This document shows, in pieces, positions 43,694 to 52,221 of a DNA stretch of 64,000 bases (the stretch's first letter is position 1; each line of letters begins with the position of its first letter). Position numbers and translations under genes: made by a program. Source of the DNA: Microbaculum marinisediminis (GTDB taxonomy: Bacteria > Pseudomonadota > Alphaproteobacteria > Rhizobiales > Tepidamorphaceae); NCBI RefSeq assembly GCF_025397915.1, contig NZ_JALIDZ010000001.1:186001-250000 (forward strand), written 5' to 3'. Below the pieces are notes generated by a model. The model did no database searches. It was given only the letters and a program-made list of their open reading frames with translations, and was not told the origin of the DNA.

Positions 43694-46393
43694 ATGACCG
43701 TCCGAAATCTCGAAGCCGCCTTTTCGCCGAAATCGATCGCGCTGGTCGGCGCGAGCCCGCGCGAAGAATCTGTGGCACACGTCGTCCTGCGCAACATGCG
43801 GGATGCGGGCTTCGCGGGGCCGGTCTACCTGGTCAACCCGAAATACACCGAAATCGAAGGCCAGCCCTGCTACCCCGGCGCCGCCGCGCTTCCCGGGCCT
43901 GTCGATCTCGCCATCATCGCCACGCCGCCGCAAACGGTGCCGGGCCTCGTCGCGGAGTTCGGCGCCCACGGCGCCCGCGCCGTCGTCGTGATCACCGCGG
44001 GTTTCGGAAACGGTCCCGGTTCGCTGCGCCAGCAGACGCTCGACGCCGCCCGGCCGCACACGCTGCGGGTCTTCGGTCCCAACACCGTCGGCCTGCTCGT
44101 GCCCGGCATCGGGCTGAACGGCAGCTTCGCGCACGCATCGCCCCTGAAGGGCGACCTGGCGCTTCTGTCGCAGTCGGGGGCGGTGATCGTCACCATGATC
44201 GACTGGGCGAACGACCGCGGCATTGGGTTCTCCTCGATGGTGTCGCTCGGCGACATGGCCGACGTCGATTTCGGCGACCTGCTCGACTGGTTCGCGGCCG
44301 ACGTGCACACCCGCGCGATCCTGCTCTATGTCGAGGGCATCACCAATCCGAAGAAGTTCATGTCGGCGGCGCGCGCAGCGGCGCGGGTCAAACCCGTCGT
44401 CGTGGTGAAATCCGGCCGCCATGCCGAAGCCGCCAAGGCGGCGGCCTCGCATACCGGGGCGCTCGCCGGCGTCGACGCGGTCTATGACGCCGCCTTCCGC
44501 CGCGCCGGATTGCTCCGGGTCTTCGACCTCGACGAGCTGTTCGACTCCGTCGAAACGCTGAGCCGCGTCAAGCCGTTCCACGGCCGGCGGCTGTCGGTCT
44601 TGACCAATGGCGGCGGCCTGGGCGTGCTCGCCGTCGACCGGCTGGTCGACTTCGACGGGTCGCTGGCCCCGCTGTCGGAGCAGACCTTCCTCCGGCTCGA
44701 CCAGAACCTGCCGCCGACCTGGTCGAAGAGCAATCCGGTCGACATCATCGGCGATGCCCCGCCGGAACGGTATTCGGCGGCGCTGGAAGCGCTGCTCGAC
44801 GACGAGACCACGGACGCGGTGCTGGTGATGAACTGCCCGACCGCGCTGTCCTCGAGCGACGCGGCGGCCGCAAGCGTCGCCGAGACGGTCCGCAGTCACG
44901 AGAGCAAGGTCTGGCCGCGCAAGCCGGTCTTCGCCGCCTGGCTCGGCGGCGCGAAGGCGGCGGACGCGCGCAAGGTGTTCGATCCGGTCGCGGTTCCGGT
45001 GTTCTCGACGCCGACCGCGGCGGTGCGCGGCGTCAGCCATCTGGTCCGCTACTCGGAGGCGCAGGACATGCTGATGCAGACGCCGCCGAGCCTGCCGGCG
45101 GATTTCACGCCGGACGTCGAGACCGCCCGCGCCGTCGTCGCCGACGGCCTTGCCGCCGGCAAGACCTGGCTCGACCGGCCCGAGATCGCGAAGATGCTGA
45201 CCGCCTACGGCATTACCGCCGTCGCGCCGGAAACGGCGGAAACGGCCGCGGGCGCACGCGAGATCGCCGCGCGGCTGCTGCCGGAGTTCGGGGCCTGCGC
45301 GGTGAAGATCAATTCGCCCGACATCCAGCACAAGAGCGACATCGGCGGCGTGCGCCTCAATATCGAGACGCCGCACGCCGCAGAGGAGGCGGCCCAGGAG
45401 GTCATCGCCGCAGCGCGCGCCGCGGTGCCGGACGCCAGGATTCTCGGCGTGACCGTGGAACCGATGATCCGACGGCCGGGAGCCCGCGAGCTGATCCTCG
45501 GTCTCGCCGACGACAAGCTGTTCGGTCCGGTGGTGCTGTTCGGACAGGGCGGCACCGCGGTCGAGGTGATCCGCGACAAGGCGCTGGCGCTGCCGCCGCT
45601 CGACCTGACGCTCGCCCACGACCTGATCGGGCGCACCCGCATATCGCGCCTGCTGAAAGCCTTCCGCAACGAGCCGGCCGCCGACATCGACGAGGTCGCG
45701 CTGACGCTCGTCAAGATCGCCCAGATGGCTGCAGACATCCCGGAGATCCGCGAGCTCGACCTCAATCCGCTGCTCGCCGACAAGGATGGCGTCGTGGCCG
45801 TGGACGCGCGCATCCGCATCGAAGTGGAAACCGGAACCGACCGGCACGGCCTCAACCCGCGCTTCGCCATCCGCCCCTACCCCAAGGAATGGGAGCGCGA
45901 ACTCACCCTCAACGACGGCACGTCGGTGCTCGCCCGCCCCGTGCGTCCGGAGGACGAGGCGCTCTACAACGCCTTCTTCGCCAAGGTGGACAAGGAAGAC
46001 CTGCGGCTGCGCTTCTTCACGCCGAAGCCCGACCTGTCGCACCGCTTCCTCGCCAGGCTGACGCAGATCGACTACGCCCGCGCCATGGCCTTCGTGGCGC
46101 TCGATCCGGACACAGGCGAACTCCTGGGCGTCGTCCGCATCCATGCCGATCCGGACCACGAAAAGGCCGAATACGCGATCCTGGTGCGCTCCGACCTGAA
46201 GGGACGGGGCCTGGGCTGGGCGCTGATGCAGCTCATCATCGACTATGCCCGCGAAGACGGGCTCAAGACGATCCACGGCGACGTGCTGGTCGGCAACCGG
46301 TCGATGCTGTCGATGTGTCGCCAGCTCGGCTTCGCCGAGGTCCTGACGGCCGCCGATCCCGACCTGGTCACGGTGACGCTGTCGCTCGACTGA
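43694..46393 (+). CDS. Bifunctional acyl-CoA synthetase (NDP-forming)-like / GNAT acetyltransferase (Pat-type)
   Basis: An 899-residue protein. From the N-terminus: CoA-binding fold (FSPKSIALVGASPREES), succinyl-CoA ligase-like region with ASHTGALAGVDAVYDAAF, an ATP-grasp domain (AVKINSPDIQHKSDIGGV), and a C-terminal GNAT domain (about 735-899) with RSDLKGRGLGWALMQLIIDYA for acetyl-CoA binding. This is the layout of Pat/YfiQ protein acetyltransferases that acetylate and inactivate acetyl-CoA synthetase and other enzymes. Whether the synthetase part is active cannot be told. The ATG at 43694 has only a weak ribosome site. Confidence 0.92.
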   Translation: MTVRNLEAAFSPKSIALVGASPREESVAHVVLRNMRDAGFAGPVYLVNPKYTEIEGQPCYPGAAALPGPVDLAIIATPPQTVPGLVAEFGAHGARAVVVITAGFGNGPGSLRQQTLDAARPHTLRVFGPNTVGLLVPGIGLNGSFAHASPLKGDLALLSQSGAVIVTMIDWANDRGIGFSSMVSLGDMADVDFGDLLDWFAADVHTRAILLYVEGITNPKKFMSAARAAARVKPVVVVKSGRHAEAAKAAASHTGALAGVDAVYDAAFRRAGLLRVFDLDELFDSVETLSRVKPFHGRRLSVLTNGGGLGVLAVDRLVDFDGSLAPLSEQTFLRLDQNLPPTWSKSNPVDIIGDAPPERYSAALEALLDDETTDAVLVMNCPTALSSSDAAAASVAETVRSHESKVWPRKPVFAAWLGGAKAADARKVFDPVAVPVFSTPTAAVRGVSHLVRYSEAQDMLMQTPPSLPADFTPDVETARAVVADGLAAGKTWLDRPEIAKMLTAYGITAVAPETAETAAGAREIAARLLPEFGACAVKINSPDIQHKSDIGGVRLNIETPHAAEEAAQEVIAAARAAVPDARILGVTVEPMIRRPGARELILGLADDKLFGPVVLFGQGGTAVEVIRDKALALPPLDLTLAHDLIGRTRISRLLKAFRNEPAADIDEVALTLVKIAQMAADIPEIRELDLNPLLADKDGVVAVDARIRIEVETGTDRHGLNPRFAIRPYPKEWERELTLNDGTSVLARPVRPEDEALYNAFFAKVDKEDLRLRFFTPKPDLSHRFLARLTQIDYARAMAFVALDPDTGELLGVVRIHADPDHEKAEYAILVRSDLKGRGLGWALMQLIIDYAREDGLKTIHGDVLVGNRSMLSMCRQLGFAEVLTAADPDLVTVTLSLD

Positions 46394-46469
46394 CCCCCCA
46401 GGGCGGACCGCTTGATTATGCCCGCCGCATGGGAGACCCTGACGGTTCCGATCGGACGGGGATGACGCG

Positions 46470-46910
46470 ATGGCGCGGCCGGAAGTGCAGGCTTGGCAGT
46501 TCTGGGCGCTGCTGTCGGCGGCGTTCGCGGCGCTGACGGCGATCTTCGCCAAGGTCGGCGTCGCCAACGTCAATTCCGACTTCGCGACCCTGTTCCGCAC
46601 CGCGGTCATCCTGCCGACGCTTGCCGTCCTCGTCCTCGCGACCGGCCAGATCCCGTCGCTCGCATCGGTCTCCGGACGGACCTACCTGTTCCTGACGCTG
46701 TCGGCGCTGGCGACCGGCGCGTCGTGGCTGTGCTACTTCCGCGCCCTGCAACTCGGCGACGCGGCGCAGGTCGCCCCGGTCGACAAGCTGAGCGTCGTGC
46801 TGGTCGCGGTGTTCGGCGTCGTCTTCCTCGGCGAAAGGCTGACCGGGCGGGGCTGGCTCGGCATCGCCTTCGTCACGCTCGGCGTGCTACTGATCGCCTG
46901 GAAGCGCTGA
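46470..46910 (+). CDS. Half-size EamA domain membrane protein
   Basis: A 146-residue protein with five hydrophobic segments and one EamA repeat, starting WQFWALLSAAFAALTAIFAK and ending RGWLGIAFVTLGVLLIAWKR. Such half-size DMT proteins must dimerise to transport. The substrate is unknown. GGGGAT precedes the ATG. It lies 24 bases upstream of a TauE/SafE gene and may be co-transcribed. Confidence 0.87.
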   Translation: MARPEVQAWQFWALLSAAFAALTAIFAKVGVANVNSDFATLFRTAVILPTLAVLVLATGQIPSLASVSGRTYLFLTLSALATGASWLCYFRALQLGDAAQVAPVDKLSVVLVAVFGVVFLGERLTGRGWLGIAFVTLGVLLIAWKR

Positions 46911-46934
46911 CGACCCGACCGGGGACCACATTTC

Positions 46935-47684
46935 ATGCTCGATACGACGACCCTGGTCATCGCCATCGCGCTCGCCTATCTCGGCGGCGGCATCATCAAG
47001 GGTGTCATCGGCGTCGGGCTGCCCACCATCTCGATCGGCGTCTTGAGCCTGTTCATCGCGCCGGGGCAGGCGGCGGCCTACATGGTGATCCCGGCCTATG
47101 TCACGAATATCTGGCAGGCCTGGCACGGCCCCTATCTCCGGGCCCTGCTGAAGCGGTTCTGGTCGCTCTACCTGGCCCTGTTCGCGGGGTCGTGGATCAC
47201 CGCCGGTATCCTCGCCAACGAGAGTTCCGGGCTCGCCGCCGGCATCCTCGGCATCCTGCTGTCGATCTACGCGGTATTCGGCCTGACCAATCCCAGGATC
47301 CATATCTCGAAACGGGCGGAAACCTGGCTGTCGCCGCTGGTGGGCCTGACCATGGGCATGGTCGTCGGCGCGACCGGCATCTTCACCATGCCCTCGATGC
47401 CCTACATGCAGGCCCTCGATCTCGACCGCGACGAATTCGTCCAGTCGATCGGACTCCTGTTCACCTTCGCCACGGTCACCCTGACCAGCATCCTGCTCGT
47501 GCATGGCCTGCTGCCTACGCTGACGCTCGGAATGTCGGCCATGGCCGTCGTCCCCGCGATCATCGGCATGGTCCTCGGCCGGAAGCTGAGAGGCCGGATA
47601 GATCCGCCGCTGTTCAAGCGGATCTTTCTCGTCGGCATGCTGTTGATCGGCCTCAACCTGGCAGCCCGTTCGTTCCTGTACTGA
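46935..47684 (+). CDS. TauE/SafE (TSUP) family permease
   Basis: A 249-residue inner-membrane protein with about eight hydrophobic segments and the internal twofold repeat of the family: GGGIIKGVIGVGLPTISIGV early and GLTMGMVVGATGIFTMPSMPYMQAL later. Family members export sulfite, sulfoacetate or other organic anions. GGGGACC precedes the ATG. The neighbouring genes do not fix the substrate. Confidence 0.88.
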   Translation: MLDTTTLVIAIALAYLGGGIIKGVIGVGLPTISIGVLSLFIAPGQAAAYMVIPAYVTNIWQAWHGPYLRALLKRFWSLYLALFAGSWITAGILANESSGLAAGILGILLSIYAVFGLTNPRIHISKRAETWLSPLVGLTMGMVVGATGIFTMPSMPYMQALDLDRDEFVQSIGLLFTFATVTLTSILLVHGLLPTLTLGMSAMAVVPAIIGMVLGRKLRGRIDPPLFKRIFLVGMLLIGLNLAARSFLY

Positions 47685-47770
47685 AGCCGCGCCGGCCCGA
47701 AAAAGCGCCGGGCAGCCATAGGTAGCGCGGAGCCGGTAGTCCCGGCCTGCCGGGGCAGCATTTAGGGGAA

Positions 47771-49174
47771 TTGCCGTCGCCGCCCGAACGCGCAATCATT
47801 TTGCCGCTTCAGCAACGGGAGGCGGCACTGGATCCGTTCGACCAGCCCATCGATACCGCACTTGCTTGGTACAGTCAGGTCGCACAGCTCGTCGCGCGGC
47901 CATCGACGCTGTTCCAGGCCGGTCTGATCGCCGCCGCGTTCGTTCTGGCCTTCCTGGGCGGGCGCCTGCTGGAGCCGCGACTGGAAGACAGGCTTCGGCA
48001 GGTGCGCGAACGACGCGGGCTTCTGCGGTTCCTGGCCATCCTGCTGCGGCGGCTGACGTGGCTGCTGTTCCCGGTGTTTCTCTGGATCGAATTCGCGGTG
48101 CTGCGGGTCGTCACATGGCCGAGCCGCAGCTATCTGATCGGTCTCGTCGCGACGCTGGCCACCGCCTGGATCGTGATCGCCGTCGCCGGACGGACGATCC
48201 GCAACCGCTTCCTGGCGCGGGTGACAACGGCGTTCGGACTGGCGCTGGCGACGATCCTGATCCTGGGGCTGTTCGACGAGACGACGACGTTCCTCGACTC
48301 GGTCGGCATCTCCATCGGCGACCTCAGGCTGACGCTGCTGTCGCTGGTCAAGGCGGCGATGCTGCTCGGGATCTTCCTGTGGGCGGCCAAACTCGCGGCC
48401 GGTCAGGCAGAGCGATGGATCGAAAGCAACGAGGACCTGACGCCTTCGTTGCAGGTTCTGCTGTCGAAGTTCGTGCGGATCATGCTCGTCACGGTCGCGC
48501 TGCTCGCGGTGCTCGGCTCGATCGGCATAGACCTGACCGCGCTCACCGTGTTCTCCGGCGCGGTCGGCGTCGGCATCGGCTTCGGCCTGCAGAAGGTCGT
48601 GTCGAACTTCGTCAGCGGCATCATCATCCTGATGGACAAGTCGATAAAGCCCGGCGACGTCATTTCGCTCGGCGAGACGTTCGGCTGGATCCGTCTGCTC
48701 AGGGGCCGCTATGTCTCGGTCGTTACCCGCGACGGGCGCGAGTACCTGATCCCCAACGACGATTTCATAACCGGTCAGGTGGTGAACTGGTCGTTCACCG
48801 ACCGGCTGGTTCGGCTCGACGTACCCTTCGGCGTCAGCTACGGCAGCGATCCGCATGTCGTGCGCCGGATCGCGGTCGACGCCTGCAAGAATGTCGATCG
48901 CGTCTCGGTCGATCCGCTTCCGGTCTGCCACCTGACCGCGTTCGGGGACTCGTCCCTCGATTTCCTGCTGCGGTTCTGGATCGCCGATCCGGAGAAGGGG
49001 CTAACCAATATCCGTGGCGCGGTGATGCTCGCCCTGTGGGACGCCTTCCACGAGAACGGCATCAAGTTTCCCTTCCCGCACCGCCATCTCATCGTGGAGA
49101 ATCCGGTTCCCGTGGAGATCCGCGAGGCAAAGAAGCCCGCGCAAAGGGGCGGGCGAAAGCGGGCGGAGCCCTAG
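47771..49174 (+). CDS. MscS family mechanosensitive ion channel
   Basis: A membrane protein of about 450-467 residues: four or more hydrophobic segments in the first ~250 residues, then the pore helix GAVGVGIGFGLQKVVSNFVSG and the beta domain with SIKPGDVISLGETFG and YLIPNDDFITGQVVNWSF, all typical of MscS. It should open on membrane tension to release solutes on osmotic downshift. The start is uncertain: the TTG at 47771 sits directly after AGGGGA, TTG at 47801 is possible, and CTG at 47828 has GGGAGG five bases upstream. No in-frame ATG occurs early. Confidence 0.9.
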   Translation: MPSPPERAIILPLQQREAALDPFDQPIDTALAWYSQVAQLVARPSTLFQAGLIAAAFVLAFLGGRLLEPRLEDRLRQVRERRGLLRFLAILLRRLTWLLFPVFLWIEFAVLRVVTWPSRSYLIGLVATLATAWIVIAVAGRTIRNRFLARVTTAFGLALATILILGLFDETTTFLDSVGISIGDLRLTLLSLVKAAMLLGIFLWAAKLAAGQAERWIESNEDLTPSLQVLLSKFVRIMLVTVALLAVLGSIGIDLTALTVFSGAVGVGIGFGLQKVVSNFVSGIIILMDKSIKPGDVISLGETFGWIRLLRGRYVSVVTRDGREYLIPNDDFITGQVVNWSFTDRLVRLDVPFGVSYGSDPHVVRRIAVDACKNVDRVSVDPLPVCHLTAFGDSSLDFLLRFWIADPEKGLTNIRGAVMLALWDAFHENGIKFPFPHRHLIVENPVPVEIREAKKPAQRGGRKRAEP

Positions 49175-49175
49175 C

Positions 49176-50855
49176 CTATCCCGCCAGCGCCTTTTCGCGA
49201 ATTTCAGAAATCGTCGTCGTCGGCAGGATCGCCTCCGGGTCGACCTTCAGGTGGATCAACGCGGGCTTGCCCGAGGCCACCGCCCGCTCGAAGGCGGGCG
49301 CGAAGGCCGCGGTCTCCTCGACGGTTTCGCCGTGCCCCCCATAGGCGCGGGCCAGCGCGGCGAAATCCGGGTTGTCGAGCGGGGTGGCGATGACGCGGCC
49401 GGGATATTCCCGCTCCTGATGCATGCGTATGGTGCCGTACATGCCGTTGTCGACGACGATGACGAGGATCGGCAGCGCGTACTGGACGGCGGTGGCGAAC
49501 TCCTGCCCGTTCATCAGGAAGCAGCCGTCGCCGGCAAACGCCAGAACCATCCTGTCCGGCTCTAGCCGCTTGGCCGCGACGGCGGCCGGCACGCCGTATC
49601 CCATCGAGCCCGACGTCGGGGCGAGTTGGGTGCCGAACCCGCGGTAGCGCAGGTAGCGGTGCAGCCAGGTCGCGTAGTTGCCGGCCCCGTTGCAGATGAC
49701 GGCATCGGCGGGCAGCCTGTCGCGCAGCCAGGCGACGATGGCGCCATAGTCGCAGGCGCCCGGCAGCGGCGGCGGGGTGCCGCTCCAGGCGTGATAGGCG
49801 GCATTGGCCGCACGCGTCTCATCAGACCACGGACGGCGCGCCGGGGCGGGAAGCGCCGCGGCGGCGGCGGCGAACGACGCCACATCGGCGTGGATGCCGA
49901 GCGCCGGCGCGTAGACGCGGCCCAGCTCCTCGGCGCTGGCGTGGACGTGAACCAGCGTCTGCGCCGGCGTCGGTATGTCGATCAGCGTGTAGGAGGAGGA
50001 CGGCATCTCGCTCATCCGTCCGCCGACGAGAAGCAGGACATCGGCCTCGCGCACGCGTTTGGCGAGCGCCGGATTGGGGCCGATGCCGACGTCGCCGGCA
50101 TAGTTCGGGTGGGTGGAGTCGAACAGCATCTGGCGGCGGAACTGGCAGCCGACCGGAAGGTCGAATGTCTCGGCGAACGCACGGATGTCGTTCAGCGCCT
50201 GCGGGGTCCAGCGCGTGCCGCCGAGCACCATCATCGGCTTCTCGGCAGTGGCGAGCAGACCGGCGAGCCTGTCCATCGCGGAGGGGGCCGGCGCCGTCGG
50301 GATCGCCTCGGCATAGGGCGTGGCCGGCGCGATCGCGTCTCCCGCCAGCATGTCCTCAGGCAGGGCCAGCACGACGGGACCGGGACGGCCGTTCATCGCC
50401 GTCATGAAGGACCGGTGAACGAACTCGGGGATGCGCGCGGCGTCATCGATCTCGGCCGCCCACTTGGTCATGGAGCCGAACACGGCGGCGTAGTCGACCT
50501 CCTGGAAGGCCTCGCGGTGGCGCATGTCGCGGCCGACCTGGCCAATGAAGACGATCAGCGGGTTGGAATCCTGGCCGGCGATATGGATGGCGGGCGACAC
50601 GTTGGTGGCACCGGGGCCGCGCGTGACGAAGCAAATGCCCGGGCGCCCGGTCAGGCGCGAATAGGCATCGGCCATCATCCCGGCTCCGCCTTCCTGGCGG
50701 CAGATGGTGATCTCGACATCGGTGTCGTAGAAGGCGTCGAGCGCGGCCAGGTAGCTTTCACCGGGGACGCAGAAAACGTGATCGACGCCCTGGGCGACAA
50801 GCGCGTCGACGAGGATCTGTCCACCGGTGCGGGCCGGCATGTTGGTAGCGTCCAT
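49176..50855 (-). CDS. Thiamine-diphosphate-dependent enzyme (acetolactate synthase-like)
   Basis: A 559-residue enzyme with the three-domain ThDP fold. The catalytic Glu is in ICRQEGGAGMMADAYSR, and the ThDP motif begins FAGDGCFLMNGQEF and ends VDNGMYG. It resembles IlvB-like proteins that are not the biosynthetic acetolactate synthase; no small subunit gene is adjacent. The reaction may be on a 2-keto acid (for example benzoylformate/oxalyl/sulfopyruvate-type substrates), but this is inference. GGAGGG precedes the ATG at 50855. Confidence 0.87.
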   Translation of the reverse strand: MDATNMPARTGGQILVDALVAQGVDHVFCVPGESYLAALDAFYDTDVEITICRQEGGAGMMADAYSRLTGRPGICFVTRGPGATNVSPAIHIAGQDSNPLIVFIGQVGRDMRHREAFQEVDYAAVFGSMTKWAAEIDDAARIPEFVHRSFMTAMNGRPGPVVLALPEDMLAGDAIAPATPYAEAIPTAPAPSAMDRLAGLLATAEKPMMVLGGTRWTPQALNDIRAFAETFDLPVGCQFRRQMLFDSTHPNYAGDVGIGPNPALAKRVREADVLLLVGGRMSEMPSSSYTLIDIPTPAQTLVHVHASAEELGRVYAPALGIHADVASFAAAAAALPAPARRPWSDETRAANAAYHAWSGTPPPLPGACDYGAIVAWLRDRLPADAVICNGAGNYATWLHRYLRYRGFGTQLAPTSGSMGYGVPAAVAAKRLEPDRMVLAFAGDGCFLMNGQEFATAVQYALPILVIVVDNGMYGTIRMHQEREYPGRVIATPLDNPDFAALARAYGGHGETVEETAAFAPAFERAVASGKPALIHLKVDPEAILPTTTISEIREKALAG

Positions 50856-50965
50856 TCGGCATCCCTCCAGAAGGCCGGCACATCTTAGCGGGTGCCACCG
50901 GCGGCGCCAGCCTCTGTCCCGCTGCGTTTCAGTACAACGGGTCGGCACAACGGGGCGGCATAGCG

Positions 50966-51013
50966 TGCCCGAAAAGTGAAGAAGCCCCCTCGCCTGCGCG
51001 GCGACGGGGCTTC
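50966..51013 (-). terminator. Rho-independent terminator of the Hsp20 gene
   Basis: GAAGCCCCCTCGCC (50981-50994) pairs with GGCGACGGGGCTTC (51000-51013) with one mismatch and a 5-base loop. On the minus strand it is followed by TTCACTTTT. It lies 20 bases after the Hsp20 stop. Confidence 0.65.
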
Positions 51014-51032
51014 GTCAACTCCGGACGAACCG

Positions 51033-51497
51033 CTACTTGGCGGTCTTGATCGCGATTTTCCTGGTCTTCTTCTTCGACTCGGCCGACTTGGGCAGGCTGA
51101 TCTTGAGCACGCCTTTCTCGACCCGGGCCTCGACCTTGTTCGGGTCGACCTCGTAGGGCAGCGTGAACGAGCGCTGGAATGCGCCGTAGGAGCGCTCGGA
51201 GACCATACGGCCTTCCTCGCCTTCCTTGCGCTCGGACTTCTTCTCGCCCCTGATGGTGAGCAGGTTGTCGACGAGCGTCACCTCGACGTCCTTCTCGTCG
51301 ACGCCGGGCACTTCGGCCGTTACCTCGAGGCCCTTGTCGGTCTCGTGAACGTCGATATTGGGCATCAGAAACCGCCCGGTCAGGGCACCGACGCTCGGCC
51401 AGGTCTTGGTAAAATCGTCGAAGACCTTCTCCACCTCGCGGTGCAGGGCGCCGAACGGGTCGTCCTTGTCACGACCCCAGAGTGCTGGAAGACGCAT
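51033..51497 (-). CDS. Small heat-shock protein, Hsp20/alpha-crystallin family
   Basis: A 154-residue chaperone that binds unfolding proteins without ATP. The alpha-crystallin domain runs from about residue 45 to 140: PNIDVHETDKGLEVTAEVPG, DNLLTIRGEKKSE and the end signature GVLKISLPKS. The usual I-x-I tail appears as RKIAIK. The ribosome site AGGAGGT is a near-perfect match to the 16S tail. The 5' leader contains a 9-bp stem (see separate entry). Confidence 0.95.
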   Translation of the reverse strand: MRLPALWGRDKDDPFGALHREVEKVFDDFTKTWPSVGALTGRFLMPNIDVHETDKGLEVTAEVPGVDEKDVEVTLVDNLLTIRGEKKSERKEGEEGRMVSERSYGAFQRSFTLPYEVDPNKVEARVEKGVLKISLPKSAESKKKTRKIAIKTAK

Positions 51498-51521
51498 GAT
51501 CAGACCTCCTTTCCCAAGGTG

Positions 51522-51569
51522 TCCGCCGCGTCTTCCGGCCCTCTGCCGGCTTCTTATGCGCGCGGCGGA
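51522..51569 (-). promoter_or_regulatory. Stem-loop in the Hsp20 leader
   Basis: TCCGCCGCG (51522-51530) pairs with CGCGGCGGA (51561-51569), enclosing a smaller hairpin CCGGC-CCTCT-GCCGG (51535-51549). It lies 25 bases upstream of the Hsp20 ATG on the minus strand. The ribosome site (51504-51510) is outside the stem, so it is not an obvious ROSE-type thermometer, but a regulatory role is possible. Confidence 0.35.
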
Positions 51570-51643
51570 TCGTTCCGAACGAAGCTAAGAAGCCAATTCC
51601 GCTGTTTTGAGGGCATACCTCCTGCGACCTCAGTCCCGATGGC

Positions 51644-52039
51644 TCAGGCGGGCTCGACCGAAACCACCTGAAAGGTGTGCATGTCGCCGTCCTCGTCGCG
51701 GATCGACACGTACTCGCCAACGCGGAACGCGTGGCTGGCGAAGCGGTACCCGGCCTCGTCGTCATCGTCGGTGGTGTCGTCGTAGTCGAAGACCCAACGG
51801 GCATACTCAGCGCCACCGGGCTTGTGGACAAGCTTGCCGATCTCGTCCTGTTCGCCCGCCCAGAAGCGGCGGACGATGCAGCGATCCCGCGCCTTGCGCC
51901 AGACCTCGGCGTCGATATGGCCGTCCGAATCAAGGGGCGCGACGAATTCGTAGCCGTGATGGTCGCTGCCGTTCGGGTGATCGTGGCTGCGCGCGAGGTT
52001 GAGCCGGATGCGCTTGAGATGCAGCGAAGAGTTCGTCAT
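51644..52039 (-). CDS. Conserved hypothetical protein
   Basis: A 131-residue soluble, acidic protein that I cannot assign. It starts MTNSSLHLKRIRLNLARSHD, has an aromatic middle (WRKARDRCIVRRFW, GAEYARWVFDYDDTTDDDDE) and ends GDMHTFQVVSVEPA. AAGGAG precedes the ATG at 52039 by ten bases. It sits between the Hsp20 gene (same strand, downstream) and a divergent kinase-like gene; no function is implied by the context. Confidence 0.75.
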   Translation of the reverse strand: MTNSSLHLKRIRLNLARSHDHPNGSDHHGYEFVAPLDSDGHIDAEVWRKARDRCIVRRFWAGEQDEIGKLVHKPGGAEYARWVFDYDDTTDDDDEAGYRFASHAFRVGEYVSIRDEDGDMHTFQVVSVEPA

Positions 52040-52221
52040 TCGGTACCACTCCTTGAACCATTTCGTCCGGCGATAGCCTGCCCGCCCCTCGAGAGCAAGC
52101 GTCACGGCGATCATATCCGGGCAGCATACCATCGCCTATCTTGTCCGCGAAAAGCCATCTCGCGGCGTTGACAAAGCTCAACCGCATGGCCACTCCGGGA
52201 CGGGAAACACGAAGGGCCGCA

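Noticed and set aside
43622-46609. A 995-codon minus-strand ORF opposite the Pat-type acetyltransferase gene.
   Set aside because: The plus-strand frame has complete family motifs throughout; the antisense product is low-complexity, Arg/Asp/Gly/His-rich.
47741-47754. CCCGGC/GCCGGG inverted repeat before the MscS gene as a terminator.
   Set aside because: The loop is only two bases and no T-run follows; too weak to call.
51565-51627. A 20-codon ORF on the minus strand (MPSKQRNWLLSFVRNDPPRA) after AGGAGGT.
   Set aside because: The ribosome site is only one base from the ATG, the peptide has no recognisable character, and it ends inside the Hsp20 leader stem.
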